Source of the DNA: Leishmania infantum JPCM5
Lineage: Eukaryota; Euglenozoa; Kinetoplastea; Trypanosomatida; Trypanosomatidae
Reading direction: 5' to 3'
DNA: 64,000 nt
NCBI RefSeq assembly: GCF_000002875.2
Contig: NC_009411.2
Coordinates: 62,001 to 126,000, forward strand
Positions within the stretch are counted from its first letter, which is position 1. Each line of letters opens with the position of its first letter. The notes beneath the pieces are model-generated. The model had not been told where the DNA came from and searched no databases. It was given only the letters and a program-made list of their open reading frames with translations. A program made the translations under genes and the position numbers. Positions 30,928 through 41,780 of this stretch are shown piece by piece.

Positions 30928-31860
30928 GCCGCATCTTTCAGGCCGTGCCGTCTCTACCTCTGTGCATGCGTATATGTGCCGTACTGTTTCTACACTACAG
31001 TAAAGGGAAGAAAAAATGAAGCACAGAAGTATCAACTTGTACTTCTTGCTGCTCTCTGCCCTCGCCCCCTCCTGTGCGGTATGCAAGCGTTTGAGTGAGC
31101 TGAGGATGCGCCGTCAAAGGCTTGGTGTGGTGGTGGGCCACTGCCAATGTACCGTGGCACCTCGACACGGTTGCACTGCTTCATGCATACCGTGGGATGA
31201 GTGGGCGGTGGAGAAATGGGTTGGGTGGGTGGGTGGGCTTTTGAAGTCTGAACTGAAGGCTCGGATACACTGCGCTTGCACTCCTGCCCTTCCAAAAGGG
31301 CCGTCAAGTTTCAGCGCACGCTCCCAACTCCTCCTCCCTTCCGCTTGCACACTCCTTTCCTGGGCTCATCTCTCGCCTCCGTTCCTTCCCTTTCGGACTT
31401 TCGATCTTTGCTAAGCACAGGGGCTCTCTCGCACAGCTGTCCTACTTCGCGACTTCAGGGGATTACTTCTTGTCATCGGAAGTTTCACCCACGAGCCTAT
31501 ACACACACAGACACTCTCGACTTCTCCCTGCAGCACTACCCCCCGTGATCGCCGTTGAGTGCCGTGCGGCACTCCTGGAAACGGCATCAACTACGCACAC
31601 GCATACACAAACATTCATCTCACTCGAACACAGACTGTGGCGAAGCCTCGCCTTGGGCAGCGAATGCAGCCGTCCACCCATCGCACTCTGCGGATGCGAT
31701 CTCCTGTGCCTTTCACAGCCAGTCCGTGAGCAGCTGCCCGCCGTCTCATGGAAGGACAGGAGACCTCCGCGCACCACTACTGCACCCGGCCCCTCTCTAC
31801 CCTCTGCTCCCCTCGCAAGCACCTTCCTCAGCGAGCGACTCCAGCATCCACTCTTCGGCG

Positions 31861-33480
31861 ATGACGTTCCTCGTCCAGACGGGGCCCCGACCCGAGTTGA
31901 GTTCGTCTGGTTGGACCCGAACGACAGCCCGCGTGCACGGGCTGGCGCAGCACAGCCGGCATACCCTCTCTCTCATGTTTGCATAGATCATCCGACGACT
32001 GCACAGGTGGCAGGCCGTACCCCATCCTCCCTGGGTCCATCGGGGGGGTCTAGGGAGGGGCGGCCTTCTCATATCGAAATCCTTCACCTTAAGGAGGGAG
32101 GGGGGATCGCCCCCACCTCCTCCGCCAAGCCCCGGGGGCGTTGACCCCGAGCGTTACATGGGTACGCTCAGCGACGGGATTCGCCGCAAGCAGAACAAGC
32201 TCCATCGCGGCTCGCCTCACACCGGAGGACGACCTACAGACGCTCTTCCAGCCATCCGCAGAAGCCCTCTGAACGCCTCAGCAGGAACGGGCTATCGCAG
32301 GCAGACGGCACTGCTCTTCACCACGTGGCGCAGCGGCTTGTGCCGAGAATCGACCGCATCGCCACGCGTCAACACGGCCAGCAAGCCGCATGCCCATCAC
32401 AGAACCGCCCTTTGCCGGAATCCTTCGATGCTGCGCGGAGCGGGACTGTGGTACCCGTGACCCCGACGTTGCCGCGGTCTGGTGGCGCTGTGGGTGGGCG
32501 GCAGCAACAAGGGGCAACGCGAGGTTGCTGCACACGGCACCTTCTCCTCAAGGGTGGCGAGACCTTTGCGAACCGGAAGATGATGGCTTACCAGGTGATG
32601 AAGGTGAAGCGTTTTCCAGCTAGGGGGATGCACCATGCAGGCTGCTTCCAGCAACCTATCGACCGAATACAACACCGCGTTCGCCCGGGACATCAGCAGC
32701 CCGAACAACGAGGACAGCGTGCACGCCTTGAAGGCGGCGTTCGACTTCTTCGTGACGCAAGCGCGGCACGGACGGCGTTTCGTTCTCGGCGCCCCTCGGA
32801 CCAAAGACGAGGCCCTTAGTGGACGGAATAGCCGAAGCCTTCTGCGCTGAGCCGGAGGCCGCAGCGTGGGCACGCGCTAGCCAGCACCGGTCGACCGAAC
32901 GCGACGCCGTCATCACGAAGCACGGAGGCCCTCACCTAAACAACAGCAACACAGGGGCGGAGGAGGAGGCCCAGGCGCGAGCACACTCAAGGCGGCAGAA
33001 ACGGGAGAAAAATGTGCCGCCAACGCCCTCGTGCGACTCCTGCCGCAAAAGTCCCTTCCGCACACACACACATAAATATGCGCGCCGTTGGATCCGTCTG
33101 CCTCGCCAACTGAGGGGGAGGGGGGCCTCATCGCGAACGGACGCTCCTCAACACGGCATGACGGGCCGAAGGGGCTCTCCTTTCGCTGCGTCCAGCACGG
33201 CCGACGACGCAGTCCGGCTTGCTACCCTTTTTCCCGCTACGTCGCACCTTTGGTGAATCATCGCCGTCTCCTCGCTGGGAAGACGGCCAGCAGCTGGGAC
33301 GAAGTCTGCCGTCTGACCCCGCAGAGCTTCTTCAGCGTCTCCGCCAAAGTAGCGCCTAACCAGGGGGCGGAGGCAAAGCCAAGTTGGGGTGCGGCCCTTC
33401 CGTCCAGACCTCTTCGGCGTCGTGCGGCACGGTTACAGACGCTTCTCCGTACTTTGGATCCTCGGAACATGCGCATGCTG
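31861..33480 (+). pseudogene. Remnants of a decayed gene, probably RRM-type
   Basis: Coding-like pieces appear in changing frames with stops between them. The clearest runs YMGTLSDGIRRKQNKL (from about 32155), then in another frame LTPEDDLQTLFQPSAEAL ending at a stop (about 32210-32270), which has the DLxxLFxPxG look of an RRM first helix, then IDRIATR and MPITEPPFAG in further frames. A later piece (32635-32850) reads MQAASSNLSTEYNTAF and continues with a helical stretch before shifting frame. The intact RRM gene lies just downstream, so this may be a dead paralogue. The boundaries are loose and the family is an inference. Confidence 0.4.
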
Positions 33481-33949
33481 CTGGTGACACGAACGATTGC
33501 CCTCTTTTCTTTTCCTGCCCTGCTCTTTCTCTCTCTCACTGGCGAAGGAAAAGAGTCGTACCCTTGCCCTCGTGGCCCATAAAGCAAACGTGTGCAGATC
33601 TACCCTGTGCGCCTTTCCACTCCCCTCTTCCCTCCCTTCCCTCCGCCCACATACACGCATACAGCGGGCGGCCATAAAGAGAAGCTGCAAAGAATAAGAG
33701 ACCCAGAAAAAAAGTGCGCACGTGCCCGTAGGTGCGCCATCTTTTGTCATCGCCCGCCCGCCACCATCCTTGTGCTTGATCGTTTCTTCTCATCCTCGTC
33801 TTCCTCGTTCTCGTTTTCTCTCTTGGGTCAACGACGGTGGACACATCGTGGAGAAGGCGAAGCGATCGTGACTTCCTTTCTTTCTCTCTGGTAAGAGCAC
33901 ACCTTCATTGCCATTCGACAGTCATATAGACTCTTCACTTCATAGACTC

Positions 33950-34010
33950 TCCCGTCTACCTCTTTTTCGTTCTTGTCTTCTATTTTTCCACCCTTTCACC
34001 TTCACGTAAG
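33950..34010 (+). promoter_or_regulatory. Probable splice-leader acceptor for the RRM gene
   Basis: A long T/C tract through about 34004 ends at ACGTAAG with AG at 34009-34010, giving a ~140 nt leader to the ATG at 34150. It lies downstream of the TTG that opens the longer frame at 33973, which excludes that extension. Confidence 0.55.
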
Positions 34011-34149
34011 CGACAGCTCTTCGGCAGACAGACACGCGCGAGTACTCGGCCCCTCCTTGTTTATATTGCTTGATCTATCCAACCCCTTTGTATTGTTTGT
34101 CGAGCCTTTTTTGGTTTTCATCGGCACACACATTCAGACACCCAGCTTC

Positions 34150-35637
34150 ATGATGAACGTCAAGCAGGCAAAGGCGTGGGAGGACATCTCCCTGTGCCGC
34201 TCCGTGTCCACCATCAGCAGCTCTGCCTCCACCGCTGAGGCCACAGCTGGTAACGATGTGTCTTCGTTCCTGTTTGAAGACTACCGCGATGATGCCTTTT
34301 CTACCAAGTCCCGCTGCAAGCACTGGCTGTCGGTGGGCCACCTGGGCCTCACCACCACCGATGCGGAGCTCAAGTCTCTCTTTTACCCGTACGGCGCCGA
34401 CGAGGCTTTCACAGCGTGGGAGGGGGCGATCATGACGGGATTTGTCGGGTTCGACTCACCCGAGATGGCGGACCTGGCAGCGCAGAAAATGCACGCCTTC
34501 GTTCCTCGGGGGCAGTCGCAGGCGCTGACGGTGCACGCGGTGACACTGGAGGAGGTGTCGCAGGCCCACTCCAAGAGTCCAAAGTCGTTGCTGGCGGCGC
34601 TGTGCAGTGAGTGCCCCACGCAGGGTATCAGCGCCATGATTAGGCGCAGCAAGTCCCCTGTGGCCGTGGCCAGGGACGTGGCGATGGAGGTGGCGCGCGC
34701 CTCTCCGGTGATTCTGCAGCGTCTCTTGGCGGCCTTGTCTGACCTCTCCCCGCAGTGGTTCGGCTTCGCCTCCTTTACCGAGGAGCTACTCAAGTCACTA
34801 CTGGGGTTGCTGCTGGAGGCAGGCGAGCTGAATGCTGCGCAGACCATCAACTGCGGCACCGTGGCTGGTAATCTCTTCCAGATGAAAATGACCACCGGCG
34901 ACCCGTACTACCTGGCCGGACGACTGCTGCTAAAGGCTGGGCACAGGCTGGGGCAGCTCGAGGGCATTTGCGCGCTGGCGCACACATGCGCGATGATCCC
35001 TAACTGCCACATGTCCAGGGCTTCTTTCTGGGCTCAGGTGGCGGATATCGCCACGAAGGTGACGGACCCGGAAGCGAGCCATGCCCTCCTCGGTCACCTC
35101 CGCCGTTACACCAAGACAAGTGCACACGTAGCAACCACTGCCACCAGTTTGCTGTCGTCATCTGTATCGTCTCCGTCGGTGTTCTCGACGATGCCGTGTG
35201 CCCCTGCAACCGCGACGCAGCAGCAGTTGGTACGCCAGCTCGTGCCTCTACAGTACCCGCGTCAGGACGAGATGAAGCGCCGCACCATCTACGTTTCTCA
35301 CTTGCCTGGCCTCCTGCCGCAGAGCATGTTGCTTGAGCTCCTCACCACAGCTGGCCCTGTCAACAAGGTGCGCATCTGCGCCGGAGCTGGCTACTGCACG
35401 CTGTTTGCCTTTGTGGAGATGCGCACACTGGAGGGGGCGCAGCGGGCCATGTGCATGAACGGCCTTCAGCTGATGGGGTTTGCCATCCGTGTGCAGACGG
35501 CCCGAAACGCGGTGCAGGACGTGCTCGAGGAGGATGCACGATTCGACGCGAATGGGGCTTTGATTCAGCCCTGCCTCTTTGGCGTGTCTCAGGCCCCACT
35601 GTCCAAGTGCCTGAGCCCCGCCGAATGGATCCACTGA
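34150..35637 (+). CDS. RNA-binding protein with two RRM domains
   Basis: A 495-residue protein from the first ATG (MMNVKQAK). RRM 1 is at about 57-118 (WLSVGHL, then LKSLFYPYG, TGFVGF) and RRM 2 at about 377-450 (RRTIYVSHLPGL, then LFAFVEM, AMCMNGLQL). The RNP1 of RRM 1 (TGFVGF) and RNP1 of RRM 2 (LFAFVEM) both lack one of the usual aromatic or basic positions, so RNA contact may be unusual. Between them is a ~250-residue helical region (LLAAL, LLKSLLGLLL) not recognised. Proteins of this kind regulate mRNA stability and translation in trypanosomatids, where control is post-transcriptional; the specific targets are unknown. Confidence 0.88.
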   Translation: MMNVKQAKAWEDISLCRSVSTISSSASTAEATAGNDVSSFLFEDYRDDAFSTKSRCKHWLSVGHLGLTTTDAELKSLFYPYGADEAFTAWEGAIMTGFVGFDSPEMADLAAQKMHAFVPRGQSQALTVHAVTLEEVSQAHSKSPKSLLAALCSECPTQGISAMIRRSKSPVAVARDVAMEVARASPVILQRLLAALSDLSPQWFGFASFTEELLKSLLGLLLEAGELNAAQTINCGTVAGNLFQMKMTTGDPYYLAGRLLLKAGHRLGQLEGICALAHTCAMIPNCHMSRASFWAQVADIATKVTDPEASHALLGHLRRYTKTSAHVATTATSLLSSSVSSPSVFSTMPCAPATATQQQLVRQLVPLQYPRQDEMKRRTIYVSHLPGLLPQSMLLELLTTAGPVNKVRICAGAGYCTLFAFVEMRTLEGAQRAMCMNGLQLMGFAIRVQTARNAVQDVLEEDARFDANGALIQPCLFGVSQAPLSKCLSPAEWIH

Positions 35638-38600
35638 TGCACATGCGCGATAGTTGGCTCGTTTTGGTGCCGCCTACACCTCCTTCAAAGGGGGGTTCCG
35701 CCCACGCCTTGATACCCTCGCACACCAATGGCACGGGTGCACTTACAGCGGCGCGCGAATGTGCGCTTGTGCGTCTTTCTTGCTCTCTCCCTGTTCTGCT
35801 GAACGCGCCACACGTTTCTTCTTCCCAGTGGAACGACGTCGCCGGCTGCCACACTCTTTTCCGTATGGCCGGTCATTTGCAGCGGCCGAGTTGGCGGGAC
35901 AAGAGTGAAGGACGGAGTCGGTGCGCAGTTGCCGGGTGTGGGTGTCGTATTGCATTGCGGATGAGGTTCAGCCTGGCGCTCATCGCGTGACGATGTCTTG
36001 TGCACTATTACTGGATTTAATTCTCGCATGTGGATGGCTTGGTGTGGCCTGCCAGTAACGCTTGCTTTCCTTTTTTTTTCGGTTTAGTGCATCTTCGATC
36101 CGTGAGACATGCTGGCGTCTTCCTGGGCAGGCGCGCAGAGGAGAGAGGGCAGAGGGACGTGGCCTGTGTGCTGTAACTGGGTGGGTCTTGGCGTCAAGAG
36201 TGTGGCATGTATGGATGTGTAGAAGAATTGGCCTCATGCTGTGTCCCATAAAAACACAGACGGTATGGTAGCCGCGGTGCCAGCTACATCTCTTTCATCT
36301 CCCTCTTATACACCCTTCCTCCTCCCTCGCGCGCGCACACACGAAGACGGTTCACAAAGGCACACCAACGCAGCGGAAGTGTGTCGCCCCTTTCCCCCGT
36401 CACATGTCACGTGCTCATTTCTTTTTGTTTTGCTGTTGTTTTCTTTTTTCCATGTGTCTTGCAGGGGTGATGCACGATAGAAAACTCGCATCTTCAATTA
36501 TGCTGGTTTCTCTCTCGTTCTCTTTTCCACTGCAGCCGCCTCCCATTCGTGTATCATAGAAGTTTGTCTGTCTCCGTGTTTTTTTTTTGTCTCTCTGGCG
36601 TCTCTTCTCAACGCAGCTGTGTTGAACGCACACCGGCGCGTGATGAGGTCATTTGCTTGCTCGTTCTCCCCCTTTTTTTTGGAGGGGACTCGAAGATTCT
36701 CTTGCGCGTGCTCATAGATACCTTTTCACCCCCTCCTCCGACTGCACTAGCCCACAAGCACGCACACATGCACTATACATGTGAGAGAGAGAGGAAGGTT
36801 GAACGCTGAGGAGCGGGGGGCACTGTTTCACAACGTCTTTCCCGCCCTCCCGCTGTCGAGTCTAGCGTATGGCAGGCCTGGCACTCTCCGCGGCCGACCT
36901 CACCAGACTCGCACTCTCACCACAGCGGCGAGAGTAGGAACGAAAGAGGCGTCGAGTGCCGTTGAGGGCGGCCGTTTGGTTTTGTTGTCATCTGCGCTTT
37001 TGCTTTGTTTGCCACGCCCTCTGCCGCTTTCTTGTTGTTGTTTCACCACGTTTTATAGATCGACGCTTCGCCACCCCTCCTTTTTTCTTTCCGTGCGCTG
37101 CCTTGCATCTGAACGCGCTCGGTGAAAGCGTCTTCACCCTCCCTTCTTCCCGCGCTCCTGGCTCTCCTTGCCTTCCCCCTTCCCATCGGTGAATGCGGCG
37201 AGACATGTACGCGGCCAAAGACAAGACGGCGTGGTTTCAGGTTGGTGTTTTATGTGTGCTTGTGTTTCTAGTTTTTTTTTCTTTTGGCGTTCACCGACCC
37301 CCTCTTCGTCTGCTCGCTCTTTCCTGTGGGGTGAGCTGTGCCATTGCGCATGTGCGTGCATGCTGTGACCAGCGCGGACAGATGAGGGAGAGGGGGGAGG
37401 GGGGCGCCTCCGCACCCGTTGTCTTATTGCCTTTTTCCCGTTTCGCGCTGCTTGGGCACTCACTAAAAATAGCAAAAAACAGAAGAGAGCGAGAGACGCA
37501 GCAGCTGCGCGTATCCCCATCAGTACAACTCGCTTGTCATTTTTATATCCCTTTCTCGTATCTGCATTACTTCGCACTCCTTGTTCTGTACAGCTTCCGT
37601 TTCGCCTCCATCTCGGGCTCCGCTACCCTGCACGCTCCGCTACCCTGCACGCTCCGCCCGTCACCTGCAGCGGTTTCTCTGTGCTCCCAATTTGAACTTC
37701 ACATGTGCGGCTGCTCGACTCGTTTCTCCCACGCGATTGCTCCCTCCCGCTCTATTTTTTTTCTTTTCCTCTTCAGAGTGCCTTTCTGTTTTGTTCTCTG
37801 CCTCTCCTATCCTTCTCACGCCCCTATCGCCGTGCGTTGCTGGCGGCGACTGGGGGAGAGAGAGGGTGGGGGCGGGAGGGGCGGCGATGGGCAAACACGC
37901 CCACATTCAATAGAACCACACTTTCTTTCCTCCATTTTCTCTATATATCTCCCTGCCTTATTGTTTTTTTTTTTCCTTTCGTGCTTGGCAAGCGCGTGCG
38001 TGGGCGTTCGTGTTTGCGCTCTTTTTTTCTTCGTGGTTGCTGTGAGCTCGATCCGCAGTGGACTCATTGCCTGGAGCTTCTGCTATGCAGCCATCTCCAC
38101 CAGCGTGCTCTCACGCTATCGCTCGCCGCCGTTCACTCCTCTCTCTCGCGCCACTCATTTATGAGTGCTTGCCTCCCTTCTAGAGTGTTTAGGGCAGAAG
38201 GTAGTAGAAAAGGGCAGCGATGGGGAACCGGGCAGACGCCGTTGTGCACCGTCGAAGAAAGCGCGCGAATGCATGTCACAGGTTGGTGCGCAGACGAGGA
38301 GGGGGCACATACAAGATTCTCGAAGCAAGCCGCAAAATCACGTGCTTCCTATGCCATGTAGACGGCACGTCCCTTCCCTTCCTGCGTCTCTGCCTTTCTT
38401 TCCACTGCGGGTGGGAGAAGATGACGGGCCTTGATTCATCTGTATTTGTGTTCGTGTTCCCTCCATTACGATACGAGCGGCGCGTTACGACCACCGCCGT
38501 TACCACTTGTGCAGAAAAAAAAAGCAGCGGACTTCACACGCATGCGTGACTTGCCGAGGCTGACGGAAGAGGTGCACCAGAAACATGCTTCAGACTTCAG

Positions 38601-38957
38601 GGATGGTATTGTCTCCTCCCTCACTCTCTGTCTTCCCTTCGCTCTGGTGGGCGCTCTCTTGTGTGCCCATTTTACGTGGCTGACACAGCTGAGGTGTACC
38701 CCACTCGCCCACCGTCTCTCGTGATTCCTTGCTTGTTGACAGCCGTCTGGACTTGCCATGTGCTCTGAGTGCATGCCTCCCTCACAGCTTTAATTTTGTC
38801 TGCACTCGCCTCTCTGCTCCTCCACCGCTCAGCGCTCCCTGTCTCTGTGCAGCACCCACTTCTCTCTCGCCGCTTTACGTAGGCATTCGCACATATACGC
38901 ACATGCATGCACACCAAACCAGCGCGCATGCGGAACTGAAGTAGATTGTCGATTGCC
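35638..38957. other. 3.3 kb intergenic, T/C-rich
   Basis: No supported gene. It contains many pyrimidine runs (36410-36450, 36570-36600, 37070-37190, 37740-37830, 37960-37980), a 16-17 bp tandem duplication at about 37621-37654, and the leader of the AAA gene with a CT tract at 38806-38876 and AG at 38881-38882. A 323-codon frame at 37193-38164 was rejected. The length suggests a long regulatory 3' UTR for the RRM gene. Confidence 0.5.
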
Positions 38958-40928
38958 ATGATCCGCGTGCCGGGCAACTGGACTTGCGCCCAGTCTCCCT
39001 GCGCATTCGTTGAGGTACGCGATGAGTGCTATCTGTGCCGCCTTGTGCCCGTCTTCACCGCCACACTTACGTACGAACTGGAAACTTCTGTCCGGGTGAA
39101 CTTGCTAGAGGCGCGGCGCTTCGCGAGTCAGGACTTCGCCCTTGCAGAGACTCATCAGGTTGTGTACGCGTCGTGCTCGAGCGGCATCGAATATCGCCCC
39201 TGTGCTCCTGGCGACCGCTCGAGAGAGGCGATGGTGATCCGGTGTCCTGTATTCCACTATACGGCAAAGGAGGTGACAGTGGACGGGCCGCGACGTGCCG
39301 CCTGTGCGACCGCTGCTCATATCGCGGCCGCCCTTATGGGACGCTACGTTGTCGTCGGGGCTCAGTTCCGCACCCTAGACGGTTTCTACACGGTGCGTCA
39401 AGTGACGCTACAGAAGGGTTATCGCGGCATAGCGCTTGTCAGCGGCGACTGCCGTGTGCGCGTGAATGATGCTCGGCGGGCCGGCAGCAGCAGCCTTGGC
39501 GGGAGAGGGGCAGCGCGGCCCATTGGCCTCGAAAGTGAGACAGATCAACTCCTGCAGCTGCTGGCGTGCGCCGACAAGTCCGTCGGTGCGATTGTCGGTG
39601 TCATGGCACGCGGCCCTCGAGGGTGTGGCGTTTCCAGCACGGTGAGGTATGCTCTGGAAAGCGTTGCTGCCACGCACACGGTGCTAGGATGGTCGAGCTG
39701 CTTCTCACCGTCAGAGGCATTTCAAGAGGGGTGGGGTGGCACTGTGGTTCTGGTGGTCACTGACGCTGAGCACGTCTTTGCGGCGGCTGAGCCGGAGGTG
39801 GCCAAGCTTCATTTGCGCAAGCTCCAGCGGGACGCTGCGGTTCTTCGCGGCGGAGGCAACGGTGCCGCCCGGTCGGTTGTGGTGCTGTGCGTCAGCCACG
39901 GCTACGGTCTCTGTGCGCCCGACGTACTGGACGAGCTCGTCGCCTTTCACCTTGTGTTTTACTTCCCTGGTGCGTTGCAGCGCGCAGTCTTGCTGGCCAG
40001 CGTGCGAGGCGGCAGCGCCATGGACTGGCTGAGCGCTGCGCAGGGTCTCGTGGGACGGACATGCGCGGAGACGCTGGAGGCGGCCCGGCGGCCGGACATC
40101 GCCTCCGTTCTCCCCTTCAAGGCAGTGCGGTGGTCGGAGATCGGCGGGCTGGCGGAGGTGAAGGACAGGCTGCATCGCGCACTTGTGTGGCCGCAACAGC
40201 AGCCGGAGCGGATGCAGCGCTTCCACATCACCCCACCGCGCGGCATCCTCCTCTATGGCCCCCCAGGGTGTGCCAAGACGACGCTCATTAAGGCGCTTTG
40301 TTCAGAAGGGAACTTCTCGCTCATCTACCTGGACTCGGCGACCGTGTTGAGCGCGTATGTGGGGGAGAGCGAGCGCTACCTGCGAGACGTCTTCACTCGC
40401 GCCCGCCGCCAGGCGCCGTGCATTGTGTTCTTTGATGAGGTGGAGGTGCTTGGCGGCCGCCGAGTCAGCGGCGGGCACGACAGCGAGCACGTGCGCCTCC
40501 TGTCGACCCTTCTCACCGAGATGGACGGCTTCGCAGACATCCACGGGGTCTGTTTTGTGGGGGCCACCAACGTGCCGCACCTCCTCGATCCAGCGTTGAT
40601 GCGGCCTGGCCGGTTTGATTACATGGTACACGTTCCTCTGCCCACCTTGGCAGATCGCGAGTCCATTCTCCAACTGCTGCTGTGCAGAACCGCCGCTGAC
40701 ACCCGCATCATCGCGGAGCAGACGGAAGGTTTCAGCGGCGCGGACCTCAAGGTCTTCTGCTCCGAGGCTCTTTTAGCGTTGTTCAAAGAGTCTGCTGGTG
40801 TTCCACAGGTGCTGCAGGAGAGGGCCAGCGTGACAGCATACCTGTTGCAGAAGGCGAGCGGCTTTAAGCGCACTCACTACGACTCGACCGCTCTAGACCA
40901 GTTTCAACGTGAGCACGCATCTGCGTGA
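38958..40928 (+). CDS. AFG2/CDC48-type AAA ATPase with degenerate first module
   Basis: A 656-residue protein from ATG (MIRVPGNW). The N-terminal ~190 residues form a Cys/Val-rich domain in the place of a CDC48 N domain. The first AAA module (~195-375) is degenerate: the P-loop position reads GPRGCGVSST (about 218) with no GKT, and the Walker B position reads VVLVVTDAEH without DE. The second module is complete, with WSEIGGL, Walker A GPPGCAKT (about 434-441), Walker B IVFFDE (about 488-493), sensor GATN, and LMRPGRFD carrying the arginine finger. AFG2-type proteins work in ribosome maturation and CDC48 types in protein extraction. The closest relative cannot be decided here; only D2 should hydrolyse ATP. 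Confidence 0.88.
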   Translation: MIRVPGNWTCAQSPCAFVEVRDECYLCRLVPVFTATLTYELETSVRVNLLEARRFASQDFALAETHQVVYASCSSGIEYRPCAPGDRSREAMVIRCPVFHYTAKEVTVDGPRRAACATAAHIAAALMGRYVVVGAQFRTLDGFYTVRQVTLQKGYRGIALVSGDCRVRVNDARRAGSSSLGGRGAARPIGLESETDQLLQLLACADKSVGAIVGVMARGPRGCGVSSTVRYALESVAATHTVLGWSSCFSPSEAFQEGWGGTVVLVVTDAEHVFAAAEPEVAKLHLRKLQRDAAVLRGGGNGAARSVVVLCVSHGYGLCAPDVLDELVAFHLVFYFPGALQRAVLLASVRGGSAMDWLSAAQGLVGRTCAETLEAARRPDIASVLPFKAVRWSEIGGLAEVKDRLHRALVWPQQQPERMQRFHITPPRGILLYGPPGCAKTTLIKALCSEGNFSLIYLDSATVLSAYVGESERYLRDVFTRARRQAPCIVFFDEVEVLGGRRVSGGHDSEHVRLLSTLLTEMDGFADIHGVCFVGATNVPHLLDPALMRPGRFDYMVHVPLPTLADRESILQLLLCRTAADTRIIAEQTEGFSGADLKVFCSEALLALFKESAGVPQVLQERASVTAYLLQKASGFKRTHYDSTALDQFQREHASA

Positions 40929-41780
40929 GCGTGGGAGACGGTGAAGAAAAGGCAGTTTGGCATCAGCTCTGTATCCACCCTGCCCCCTTCCCCCTTTTTC
41001 CTCCGCTCTTTGCGTAGGGACGCCGGCCATTGCACTCTTCTCTTCGTTCCCTTGCCTCACCCCTGTTGCCCACACACCACAGACACGAGGGCGCACACGA
41101 ACCGCTGCTCCTCAACGCTTCCTTTTTCGCCACCTTTTCCTTCTCCCCCGTTTGCCGTGCTGCATTTCGGCGCAGCGACACGTACGACATCGCGTAAGTA
41201 ATCCATGACGGGAGTCTCTCTCAACCAGGCACAGTGCAGCACTGCATGCACCATCTAGGGCATGAGGGCGGTGCGCGAGTGCGTCGCAGCACCTCAAGCT
41301 GGCTCGTGTGAGGACGAGTACGTTTTTCGTGTTGCTGCTTGGCATGCGTTCCTTTGCTTCCCGAGTGGCCACGGTGCACCTCAGTGGTGCGCTGTTCCTT
41401 TCGTAAATGCTGCTGCACGCGCAGGCAGGGCCTCTCGAACACCCTCACCTCCCCACGCACGGAGTCTACCTCGTCGCCCTTTCTGCTTGGGCTCCCTCGT
41501 CCATCCCTCCCTTACACTGTGCTGTGCTTGTGTTTCCCATGTTTCACGTGCGGCGGGCTCTGCTGCCCCATCGTGCTTTTGTAATGCGGCACATCTCGCG
41601 GACGCTGACGCGACGCATACACATATACATAAGTACACCTCCACTTCACTGGCTGGCGTGTACAACAGACGCTCCCCCTTTCCTCTACCTCTCTCTCGCT
41701 CGTCATTACACGACTTCTCTTCCGCGTCTTCTCGTTCTTCAAGTTGGTTCATCGGCTTGAGGGTGTGCGTGCCTTTCAAG
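40929..41780. other. Intergenic, leader of the 65-residue-repeat gene
   Basis: AAA-gene 3' UTR and 5' flank of the next gene, rich in CT. An open frame runs from an ATG at 41262 into the next gene but crosses the probable acceptor, so it is not used as coding sequence. Confidence 0.6.
41688..41743 (+). promoter_or_regulatory. Probable splice-leader acceptor deciding the 194-aa gene start
   Basis: A 50-nt pyrimidine-rich tract ends CGTTCTTCAAG, with AG at 41742-41743, 38 nt before the ATG at 41781. A mature mRNA from this site would exclude the 173 upstream codons of the longer frame. Confidence 0.6.

Larger units (their letters stand above)
30864..34149. other. 3.3 kb without an intact gene
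   Basis: Begins with the 3' UTR of the RNase III-fold gene (including a CA tract at 30903-30927), continues through a region with gene remnants (31861-33480, listed separately), and ends in the T/C-rich leader of the RRM gene. Confidence 0.6.

Noticed and set aside
31470..32144. 224-codon frame in the gene-poor stretch
   Set aside because: Starts in CA/CT-rich spacer and covers pieces of the decayed gene in one of several frames; not an intact gene.
37193..38164. 323-codon ATG frame with a hydrophobic N-terminus
   Set aside because: Most of it is translation of T/C-rich spacer (runs of F, S, L, P and C), without stable domain character, and it overlaps other equally long frames.
41262..41780. 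N-terminal extension of the 65-residue-repeat gene
   Set aside because: It crosses a strong pyrimidine tract with an AG acceptor at 41742-41743, and its composition is low-complexity.
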